This document shows, one piece after another, positions 32,693 through 43,800 of a stretch of 64,000 bases of DNA. The notes under the pieces are model-generated. The model saw only the letters and a program-made list of their open reading frames with translations, was not told the origin of the DNA and did no database searches. A program made the translations under genes and the position numbers. The first letter of the stretch is position 1; each line of letters begins with the position of its first letter. Source of the stretch: Cryptomeria japonica (taxonomy: Eukaryota; Streptophyta; Pinopsida; Cupressales; Cupressaceae). Location: the NCBI RefSeq assembly GCF_030272615.1, contig NC_081415.1, positions 416,730,757-416,794,756 on the forward strand. Direction: 5' to 3'.

Positions 32693-35600
32693 CAGCAACC
32701 TAAACCATCTAATACTTGGCAACAAAAGGGAGTCTTTCAAAAAAGGGTTCCTTCTTTTCCTCCACCAAAGAGTACTCCAAAGGCAAATATCCCAAACACA
32801 GTTCCTAAGAAGATGGATGAGGTAACAAGAACTAAGCTTTGTCGGAAGGGGCTTTGCTTCACTTGCAAAGAGCCGTGGGTTCAGGGCCATAGATGTTTGG
32901 GCAAGGGACAAGTGCATTATGTTGAAATTGTTCCAGAATCAGATTCAGATGAGAATGAGGACATTCAGGATACCTGTGAGGAAGTAGGGGAAGAGGAAGA
33001 CAAAGAAATCAGCAAAGGAGTCACTATAGCAGCCTTATCTAGGGCCCCCAGATACCATCCATTCAAAGTCAAAGGAGTTATAGCAGGCCAAAGGACAACT
33101 ATTCTTATTGATAGTGGTGCAACCCATAACTTTATAGATGAGGGTTATGTGCTTAAAAGAGGGTTGAAGACAGAAGAGTTCCTAGGTTTCAATGTCACCG
33201 TTGCAGATGGTTTCACTATGCCATGCACTCGAATTGTCCGGCAACTCAAAATAATATAAGGTGACTATGAGCTATGTGATGATTTTTATGTTGTACGTAT
33301 TGGAGACATTGATGTTGTATTAGAAGTGTAATGGTTGCATCCTATTGGAGGTTATTACACCAACCATCAAAACATGGAGTTTAAGTTTCAGTCCAATGGC
33401 AAAGAGATTTTGCTTAAGGGTCTATCCAATGGGGCACCAGGAAAGGTTTCAGCAAAAAGGATGAAGAGGATTTTTCCAAGGGGACAACTAGCATGGGCTG
33501 CAGCAATTTTAGTTCACACCTGAAGCTCTTCAAGAATGCAAGGTAAACACCATTTTGACATTAAATCCATTCTTGATAAGCATTGTGTTGTTTTCAATGA
33601 TTTACCTCCCGATAGGGGATTTGAGCATTTAATTGAATTAGAACAGGGTGCCAAACCTGTTATCACAACATCATACCGTCACCCTAAGAGTTAAAAGGAG
33701 GAGATAGAGAAGGCTATCAAAGAACTTCTTGACATGGGTCTCATAAAACCAAGTTCTAACCCATTTGCTTCATTTGTAGTGTTTGTGAAAAAGAAGGATG
33801 GCACAATTTGGATGTGCATAGATTACAGGGCACTCAATAAGAAGACAATAAAAAAATAGATACCCCATTCCGAGGATAGATGAACTTATTGATGAGTTGC
33901 ATGGGGCAGCATATTTTTCAAAGATTGATCTAAGGTTAGGCTATCACCAAATCCACATGAGGAAAGAGGATGTGGGGAAGACAGCTTTCTGCTGTCACTA
34001 TGGCCATTTTGAATTCCTTGTTATGCCATTTGGTCTCACAAATGCACCAGCAACCTTCCAGTCATGCATGAATAAGGTATTCAATAGACAGCTCGGGAAA
34101 TTTGTTTGTGTGTTCTTTGATGATATCTTGATTTATAGTAAAACTTGGAAAGAACACCTTGAGCATCTAGATACAATTTTGGGCATTTTAGAGCAACAAT
34201 CACTCTATGCTAAGCTATAAAAATGTGAGTTTGGGATGACTGAAATTTTATATTTGGGACATGTCATAAGTTCACAAGGAGTGCAAGTTGACCAAGAAAA
34301 GATTCAAGCAATACTAAATTGGCCACCCCCAACCAATCTTACTCGGTTAAGAGGGTTCTTTGGTTTGTGTAGGCTATTACAAGAGGTTTGTTAAGGGTTT
34401 CTCTCAACTTGCTGCCCCCTTGACCGATTTGACTAAGAAAGGAGCCTTTGCATGGACAGAAAAAGCCCAAAAGACGTTTGATAAACTCAAGGAGGTAATG
34501 TGTTCATGTCCGGTGCTTGCAATTCCCGACTTCTCCTTTCCATATGTTGTGGAATGTGATGCTTCTCAAGAAGGGATTGGGGCTGTTCTATCCCAAAAGG
34601 GACACCCAATAGCTTTTGAAAGTAGAAAGCTAACAAATTGGAGAAGGGACACTCTATTTGTGACAAAGAGATGCTGGCCATAATGCATGCAATGATAAAT
34701 TCAAGCAGTATTTGGCATGTGGTAAGTTTATGGTTAAGACTGATCATAATAGTTTAAAATTCTTTTTGAGCCAAAGGGATTTGAATGATCGTCAGCAAAA
34801 GTGGGTAAGTAAGTTGCAAGCATATGATTTTGAGATTGAGTACGTTAAAGGGAAAAACAACATAGTTGTTGATGCACTTTCAAGGAAACCCACATTATGC
34901 ACACTTTCTACTATTGTTGCCGAATGGAAAATTTCTATAATTTCAAAATATGTCCAAGATTCCTTTGCTTCTGAAACTTTGGATGGGAAGGTGGATGACG
35001 GCAGATACACTATTAATGATGGACTAATTTATTACAAAGGAAGGATACTCTTGGTTCCAAGATTGAAAGTTAAAGAAAAGATATTGAGGGCTTTTCATGA
35101 TACGCCCTTGGCTGGTCATTGGGGGTATTACAAAACATAAAGGCAGGTTCGAGAGAGATTCTCTTGGAAGGGCATGAAAAATGATGTACTCCAGCACATT
35201 AGGGAATGTATGGTTTGTCAACAAAATAAAAGTGAGCAGATTTTTCCAGTAGGACCGCTACAACCACTTCCCATTGCCAAGCATAAGTGGGAGAGCATCT
35301 CGATGGACTTCACTACAGGTTTACCCAAAGCTCAAGGTAAAGATTGCATATTTGTGGTGGTTGACAGATTAACAAAATATGCCCATTTCATTCCTATCAC
35401 ATCTGAATTTAAGGCATCCCAAGTAACAGAATTGTTTTTCAAGGAGACCTTTAGATTGCATGGTTTGCCACGGAGCATTGTTAGTGATAGAGATAGCAGG
35501 TTTCTTAGCTCTTTCTGGAAGGAGCTTTTCCACTTGATAGGTACAACTCCTAGCACTAGTTACCACCTCCAAACAGACGGGCAAACAGAGATTGTCAACA

Positions 35601-36340
35601 AGTGGATAGAAGGATACTTGAGGAACTATGTTTCAAATCGGCAAGGTGCTTGGGTCAAATGGTTGCACCTAGGGGAGTATTGCTACAATACTTTGCATCA
35701 TGTATCTATCGGTATGTCTCCATTTCGAGCTCTCTATGGCTATGATGCAATCTCTTTTGTTGACTTGTTGTTTCCAAATAGTAGAGTTCCTGCAGCCAAT
35801 GATTTTGTCCAGCAAAGTCAAGATATCTTGAGGGCCCTTAAGGATAACTTACACCGTGCTCAGAATCAGCAAAAATTGTATGCAGATAGGAAGAGGACAG
35901 AAAGGGTTTTTGAAGTGGGAGACTTGGTATTTGTGAGGTTGCAGCCATATAAGCAAAGTACCTTGAAGAAGAGTGGGGCAGAAAAGTTGAAGCCCAAATT
36001 TTGTGGACCCTATAAGATCATCAGGAGGATAGGTGAGGTAGCTTATGAATTGGAGCTTCCACCAAACAGCAAAATACATAATGTTTTCCATGTTTCTTGT
36101 CTTGAGAAGGTTGTGGGACAACAAGTAGTAGTTTCATCAGATCTACCACCTTTAGATGACGAAGAGAAATTGGTTTTGGTTCCGGAAGAGGTGCTAGAGA
36201 TAGGGAAAAGAAGCCAAGAAACAAAGTCATAATAGAGCTTTTGGTCAAATGGAAAGGTTTGCCCATTGAGGATGCAACGTGGGAAGGACCAGAGATTCTT
36301 GACCATCCAAATCTCCATTGCTCGAGGACAAGCAATCTTT

Positions 36341-36353
36341 GGGAGGGAGGACT
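36341..36353 (+). promoter_or_regulatory. Polypurine tract of the gypsy element
   Basis: GGGAGGGAGGACT immediately before the 3' LTR. Confidence 0.8.
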
Positions 36354-37407
36354 TGTCATGTCCCCTTTTCAAAAATAAAACTCACTATTTACAGTAGGCC
36401 AGTTTGTCCAAAATTAGTAAAGTTAAGTCCTGCGAACAATTTGGGAAATAATGTTCTAAATGGAGAAAAATCAAATCAGATTTTAATGTCAAATTATTAA
36501 ATGGCATTTTAAATTAATTGGAGCCAAAAAATGGCAAGGAGGTTTGGAGAATCTCAAAATTAGCAGTTATTAGTCTTCTTGAGTTCAAATGAAGAAGTTG
36601 GATAAAATGGCAATTTCTATTTAAGTGGTGGAAGTGGAGACGCAATTTTGGAAAGGCACTTACAACTTTTGAAATGCAAGATTCCCTCTTTGGCATAGGG
36701 GATTTTGGCACCCAAAAGTGCTTTTTGAATATTGCGCCTTTTATAGTGATTTCAACTTGTTTTGGATTGATTCTATCTTATGATTTTAACAGAGTTTTGT
36801 TGTTCTTCTTCAGAGGCTGCAAAACCATTGAAGGAGTGATCTTCCAAACTGATAAACCAGGGGGATAGAGGCTTGCAGGCAACGTGTTTACAAGTCTCCA
36901 GTGGCAATCACATCCAGGGGTTGCAGTTGTGCTTCAAAAGACTTAATGTGTTGTTTTGACAGGGGTTGTAATAAATTGTGTGTTGCAGTCTCTTAGTTCA
37001 TTTTCAGATTTGTATTGCTGGTATTAACAGCATATATTGTTGTTCTTGGCTGTTGTTAGACATTTATTTCATGCATCTTTCTATTGTGGGAAAGTGTGAG
37101 GAGTTTGGAGAGTATTTTGGATTTTATAGTGGATTTGTGAAGCTTTGAGCTCCATTTCTAGAGTCTACTTTGTAATGCTTCATGGCAGATTTGTAGACTG
37201 TCATAAACATATATTTGCATGCTATTATAAAGTCTAAATTTCTGTAGAATCTTCTTCTTATGTTTTATGAGGGCTTTAAGTGTTTATAAGTTCATTGGTG
37301 CAATTTTCGGCATACCCGATTTCACCGTTTGGTTGCAAATCATAAATCTGAGTTGGGTTATTAGAATTTTGTAAATCTGATATTAAATTGCAGCAAGGGT
37401 TATTACA
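36354..37407 (+). repeat. 3' LTR of the gypsy element
   Basis: 1054 bp, partner of 23072-24128; the end of the polyprotein overlaps its first 25 bases. Confidence 0.95.
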
Positions 37408-37716
37408 TTATCCCAAATGCAGTTATCATGACATGAAACTCAAAAAGCCTAAATGAAAGGAAAAAGATAAGCACATCCTCAGTGTTCATTTTTGGCATAT
37501 TCAATAATAAGTACCTTTTGTTTATTCAATCAGAAGTACCTTTGTCTAGCTAAGAGATGCATCAGCAAACTAGAAACATTTTTGGCCAGCCTGAATTATA
37601 CTTCCTTACAAATCTGCATCAATGCAGGCATGTGTGTGCCATATGTGCATGCATGCAAGTTTGAGTGTGTGCATATGTGACCTACAGAAATGTAACTATT
37701 TTTAGAAGAAGCACAC

Positions 37717-37819
37717 CTTGTATCTGTGTAATAAGGTTTAAGCTGTAGAAAATCCCTCTCAAAAGCCTCCTGATCTTCATTTTTTACGCTAAGGACAACA
37801 GCATGCTCAAAAATACCCC
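37717..37819 (-). CDS. RPN12: RPN12 exon 3
   Basis: 103 nt after acceptor CCTGCAG, encoding GIFEHAVVLSVKNEDQEA and FERDFLQLKPYYTDT, donor GTGTGC at 37716. The last two bases (AG) need an exon 4 that lies off the left edge. Confidence 0.94.
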
Positions 37820-40800
37820 CTGCAGGATTACAAATTTGCTTTTGACTTTCAGTTCTCTAAAAATGAACACAATGAGATCATTTAGTTTACCAAAATGAGA
37901 TAATGGTAATATCAGAACTTTCTACACCCACATTCAAAGGAATGTTTCTATTTAAAATATGATGTAGAGAAACACAAGATACAACACGGCATAGAGTATT
38001 TTAATGCTCCAGACTATGTAACAGTTAGGTTAGCACAGACATAGAAAGGATGGAACCACATAGAATAGCTAGCACCACAAATACACACAAACCGAGACTC
38101 CATATTGCACAAAAATTGCACTAGAAAAAAAAGGTAAGAAAGTATGGTAGCATAGCAATGGACAATGAGCATTGATGCACATCTATGTCAATAGCTAAGT
38201 TTCTCCAAGTTTTTGGGATGGTGGGACACATTTTTGAGACAAAAAAAAAGGATTTCAGGGGCAGCAATAAACATTAATTAAATTTAAAATACAAGAAAGT
38301 TAACAAAATGCATATTTTTTACTTTTGAATTACATAATTCTAGAATCTAAAAAGCTGTTTCTGTAAAATTAAAAGCTGTATTAAGGTGAGACCCTACTTT
38401 TTTGTTTTTCGGATTTTTCTTTACATTGTTCTTTTGCTGCTGGTTTTTCCAGATTGATCAACGGGCATGCCCAACCTGCTGGGGACATCTGCACATGCCT
38501 ATTAAACTGAAAATTCTAATTTGGGGACATTTCTGGACAGTCCAGGAACATCATGACAACTCCATTTTCCATCAACTAACACAGAACATCATCCAGCACA
38601 CCAGCAAAATTTGTAAACAATCTCAAGGATGCTAAACAAAAAGGGTAACTTTTAGCTTTTCAATTATATAATTCTAAAGAGCTGAGTTTTTTAATTAAAA
38701 ATTAAAATACTGTCCTTAGTTAAATCAAAAAAACTGCATTGAAGTAGGACCCTGCTTTTGATTTTCCTTTACTTTATTCTTTTGCTGGTGATTCCCTCAG
38801 GATGATCGACATACATCCCCAACATGCTGGGGATGTCTGTACATCCATAGCAGGCTTTTAAATTAAAAACTGAAATGCCATTCTTGGTTAAATTAAAAAC
38901 TGCATTAGAGTTGGGGCCCTACTTTTGATTTGTCTTTATGTTCTTTTGCTGGTGATTCCCACAGGATGACGAACAGACATCCTCAACGTGCCAGGGATGT
39001 CTGTATATCCCTAACAGACTGGTGATGCTTGGAAACCCTAACCGTTTTGGAACATTCCCAGAGAGCCCAGGGACATCATAGTGCCAACTTTGGCAACCAT
39101 TTAACACTAAACGTCCCACACGACCTTCACAAATTAGTTAACATCCCATGGTTATTACAAAAACTTTCCAAATGGAAGGGAGCATGGGGGAGGCAGAAGC
39201 AGGTGTAATCTTGTCCATCCAGGAAGGCACAAAATGGCAGGAGATGCATCTCAATGGAATATTGTATCAGAGATGGTGAGATGACAAATGACCAGATTAT
39301 GGTTCCCGAGCAGATAGCTGCAATTAAAGTAGTGCCAATGCAGCCCAAATAAAGGAGAAAAAGAATTTCTGGATAACAATCAGATATCCATCCATGCAAA
39401 ATCAATGTCAGTTAAATGATGTTTTAATTACATAAAAGTCTGAAAATTGTTCATGTGGCCAAATATAGGGTCAGTTCATTGTTGTATTTCTGATTTGCTG
39501 CATGTCTAAAAAGATTAAAGAAATTCTCAAAATAGTAAAGCATTTAATGTCAGAGTAGTTACTTGCTAAAGTCAATTCATGGACTGCTGTAGGTGATTCT
39601 TGATACAAGGGAGGAAGGCTTGGAATCTCTGTCAACAGAACCTGCATGACCAATTGAAGACATAAAGTAAAATTCTACAGTTAGTCCTGCCATAATAATC
39701 TTGCCGAAGTGCCCAAACAATGTATAATTATAACTATATATCAAGTTAAAATTTAAACAAAACAAATTCATCAATATTTACCGAGCAACAAGATATGTAG
39801 GAGAATAGTTCTACATCAATCTAGTAAAGGTTTGCAACATATATATTGAAAAGCTAAATGATCTAATTAAGTACAAGAAACAGATTTCCAACTCAATTAA
39901 ACAATAAAAAGTGGAAAAGAACATGGAAACTTGACACATTTACAGTGGCTTAAGAAAATTTATCTAAGTAAATACAAGAAATAAAACCCCAAATCCATTA
40001 AATTTTTTAACTATATGAAACAAAGAAGCACCTCTTACACCTGAAATCTCTAAAATAAGACACTACAACAGTCTGAGATTGCGCAGAAATAGCAAAGGCC
40101 TCACTTAAAACCCATCTGACACCCAAGCAAAATACACATAAAAATATAATTAATAAAATCCCATTAATAAGTTGAATTTTATTTTGGTAGCTCTTTTATT
40201 CAATTACAGTTGTTAAAAGATCACCTTGAATATGTACACATTTGGGAGCATGAAAAATTGGATAACAATTCACAAAAATAGCTTAGGTTCGTTCAGCTTT
40301 GCCTTTGTCCTGTATGAGAAAACTATAATGTTTCTACTGCACTGCCTTCTCCAGAAGTGCAGCTATACATGGTTATTGATTTAAGATATTCAGGATTTAT
40401 CTTGCTTTCTAACAGTGATATGTTGAACAACATTATTTGAATAGTTAAAAGCTTTGTTGCACATGCTCAGAGCATAAGCATAAGAACAGAAGTTGCTCAC
40501 ATACCAAAAGAATGATCTGCAGTTTATTCAATGTAAATATAGTTGATGTGTCGCTTTGATGGTTCTATACTAACAACTACTTCAGGAAGTTCAGCAATGC
40601 ATGGTTATTGATAATAATGTTCAAGATTTATCTTGCTTTTTGACAAAAATATGCAAGCAGAATAATTGAGAAAGAGAATATTCAAACGGGGATAATTACA
40701 AAAGCACAATGGAAGCTCTATCCACCATTTTCAAAGCCAAATCATAAGAACAATACAAGGTGCATGGGTCGGGATGACCCTGCAACGTGACGTTAAGTCA

Positions 40801-43800
40801 CCAGCCCTGTTGACAAGGCGGTCAAGAGTTCAAAACTCGTGCCTTTCATCCCGTAGGCACCCCCAACAAGGCACAAACTAGCAGCATGGAGACACAAACG
40901 ATGACGTGGAGGGAACCGCTGGCAGAAGTGGTGTGAGATGGACACGAGTTAGAAGGAGAGGGCACTGCCACCGTGGAGAGATAAGGAGATAACTGCGCGC
41001 AGCAATGGAGAGATAAGGTGATGTTTGCACGCGGTGATAGAGAGATAAGGTTTCACTTGCATGAGGCAAAGGAGATATAAGGGTGAGCTGCCATGCGCAT
41101 GCAACGGAGTGATAAGGTGGAGATGCCATGTGCGTGCAATGGCAAAAAATGTCTCTGAGGATGAGGTCCCTCAAAAATTTGACCTCACTGGTTCATAGCT
41201 CCAGTCAAAAGCATTAACAGCTTCAACCCCTTACCGATCAAAAAAAATACAAGGTGCACAAGTACCAAAAGAAACTAAATAAACTTGGTACGAATAGTCT
41301 GTTGTTTATGCAGTCTAAAAATAATTGGTATCTATGTAAAACATGTTTCCTCTCAATCTAAAGGGCTGGTTTGATCAAAAAAGGAATACATATCAGAACC
41401 ATAACCCAAGATGCAGATTACTGACAACCTCTGCTTAAGAGCATATATTATTTAGTACACTTTAAAAATATAACCAATATTTGGAAAAACAATAAGGTCC
41501 CTTGATAGGGCATATTTAAGTTGATTAAACTCAATATCATTAGAAATGTGATGTTCTAGATCATCTTGACAATATATGAAAGTTTCAAACATGAAAAAAA
41601 TGCTTTTGGAAAAAACTATGTAGAAGATTTTAACATCAACATTTTCGATATACTCTAAGATTCATCACAAAGAAGAAAGAAATGTGTTAAGATCACAGAT
41701 GATAGCACTATTGTTGGTCTTTTAATAAGATGCAAGCACACATGCAACCATTCCCCTATCATATGCAAACTACTGGTCACCCAACCAGTGTGAGATGCCA
41801 TACCACTCTTATCATCCAGACCCTAGAGGAGTCCAAGACATCAACCAAAACACATCAACTCTCCAAGGATACTTGATAGATTGAATGTGTTAAGATATTA
41901 AAGTTGTTAAAGGTGTCACAAGTTTTTACTGAGCATTTGTACATATTTACACATTCTCAGTATTTCATTGTTACTATTGAAATTCAAAACAGTAACCCAA
42001 CACACCACCATTCAACAAGCATTATCTATTTAATTTGCATCATTCCATTAGATTCAATAGTTGTTAAAACTCTCTGAGCATGGTGCACAAGAGTAGATAG
42101 TAGCTAACTACCATCTTCATCCATTTTCATACATTTTATTCTCTATTTCACTTCATTTTTGTTGCTTTTCTTCTTCTTCTCTTCTGTGCTAAAGGCTTTT
42201 ACTCTTAATATGGATTCTTTGTGCTCCAATTGCTTGGTCAGCATTTACTCTTGAATTAGCGGTCAAGATTTATCTTGATTTGTCTGTCAAGGGCTGATCT
42301 TCCTTGTTCTTTGACAAATATGATCCATGTTATCCACCACTTCACCCATGTGCAGACCATTCAAATTTTCTAAGGAAATAATTCTCTCTACATAGGCACA
42401 CAACACATTTCTCGTACAATTGCTTCTCTGACATCCTTCTCCGACCAAGCACTCCTACAAACATTTCGTTGAATGCAACATTCACTCAACAAGAGCATAT
42501 GCGATGCTTCCAACTAATAAGCCCCTCGTGGCAGAGTGCTTGATGCAAGTGAATGCATCCACGATTGGGGCTAGAGCCTTGCGCCAACTAATATAATGGA
42601 GCCCTCAAACCGTAGACAGAACAACCCACGCGAGATAAAATGCAGAAAAGAGCCCTGAATTTTTTTTAAATATATTTTAAAAACCACTATGCACGAATAT
42701 CTGACGAATTTCAACGAATTTTTGGTAATCCTTTGAGGTTCGCCGAATTTCGAACTTCATGGCTGAAATTCGGCGAACCCTGTGACTTAGGTGGGCCGAG
42801 TTTTATAGCTTTGGGAGCAACCAAGAATAAGTATAAGAATTGCAAAAGAAACTTTGGCATAACAAGTGAAGTTTTAAACTAATAAACATAAAAAACATGG
42901 CAATGATTGCATTAACAATAACAATGGTGAGTGGAGATTTGGGGTCAAGGGGCAATGCCCCTTGTAGGAATTTGGAGTAGGGGTCAAGGGGGGCAGCACC
43001 CTTTGCGGGGGTCTGGGGGTAGAGCCCCTAGTGGGGTCAAGGGGCAGCACCCCTTGCGAGGGTTTGGGAGCAAAGCCCCCAACAAGGTAGAGGGGCAATG
43101 CCCCTCATGGGGTCCAGGGGCAATACAAATAAGGCCTCCAAAACCTCACAAACCTTCATTACAAATATCATTTTCACAACTTATCACCTTTTTTATTCTC
43201 ATTTGGAGTTACTAACTAGTGCCACAAGAGACTCTTAGGGATCCCCAGGACAGTCGGGGACTCCTGGGAGTCCTCAAGACATCCCAAAGATGTCCCACCA
43301 TCCCCAACGTCTCAGTGGCATCCCGGTGGTGGTAGCAGTTTCCCGCAAGTCCCCACCTGCTGGAAATGCAGGGATTCTGTGTGTGGGGGGGGGGTCGGGG
43401 GGAGGAACACATCCCTGTGGTTTAATGGGAAAACTAGGCATAATAATGGTGATTCCAAAAAGCAAAACATTAAGAGATTTGATGAGGAAAAAGTCAAAAA
43501 AAAGTGCAGTCCTGACCTACAGAGAAAAGGGCCTGAAGTGAAAGTAACGATTGCAATTTAACAGAAAATAACACAGGAGGCTGCAACCCAACAAGCAACA
43601 GCACTTCAACACTACTATTATGATGAGTCTTCCACATCAGACAACAGGCTGAAAAATTTTATGACCCCACGATTGCAGCAAAACTTTTGCAGCACAAACA
43701 ATGATCTGCAAGCTATTCACAAAACCCCCACAACACCATCATTATGGGAAGGCTTCCGCGGAATAGGCAATATTCATGTTACAAACAGCTTGCGAGCTCT

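Larger units (their letters stand above)
24288..36378 (+). pseudogene. Gypsy gag-pol polyprotein, interrupted by a copia insertion and several lesions
   Basis: Gag starts near 24288 and includes a retrotransposon gag domain (24720-25210, SATAWLQKLQTYF). It resumes at 32698 after the copia insertion, with a finger-like CRKGLCFTCKEPWVQGHRC near 32850. Then come protease (ILIDSGATHNFID, near 33095), RT ([22 protein letters not shown] near 34120), RNase H (VVECDAS), integrase (finger to about 35220; MDFTTG, SDRDSRF, TDGQTE as DDE residues) and a chromodomain (LVKWKGLPIEDATWEG, near 36250). The frame ends at 36376-36378 inside the 3' LTR. Lesions include TAG at 24900-24902, stops near 33257, 33329 and 33692, frameshifts near 33850 and 34360, and a one-base shift near 36205. 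Confidence 0.92.
23072..37407 (+). mobile_element. Gypsy (chromovirus-type) retrotransposon, split by a copia element, TSD TTATC
   Basis: LTRs at 23072-24128 (1057 bp) and 36354-37407 (1054 bp), both starting TGTCATGTCCCC and ending GGTTATTACA. TTATC flanks exactly (23067-23071 and 37408-37412). A primer site TGGTATCAGAGCC is at 24130-24142 and a purine tract GGGAGGGAGGACT at 36341-36353. Gene order is gag, protease, RT, RNase H, integrase, chromodomain, i.e. Ty3/gypsy. Without the copia insertion (25211-32692 plus 5 bp) it is 6849 bp. It lies antisense to RPN12 within intron 3. Confidence 0.95.
1..37716 (-). other. RPN12 intron 3 (left end outside the window)
   Basis: Begins at donor GTGTGC (37716 leftwards). 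I searched the non-transposon parts (7084-8298, 14331-14817, 19550-23071) for conserved later RPN12 segments and found none. The intron is therefore at least 37.7 kb and made mainly of the nested elements listed. If a cryptic exon was missed, the size would shrink. Confidence 0.75.

Noticed and set aside
23072-37407. Endogenous pararetrovirus
   Set aside because: Gene order, LTRs, integrase and chromodomain are those of a gypsy retrotransposon; no movement or coat protein was seen.
42737-42790. End of another hAT element (sequence ending GGCGAACCCTG)
   Set aside because: No matching left end or 8-bp duplication could be found nearby.
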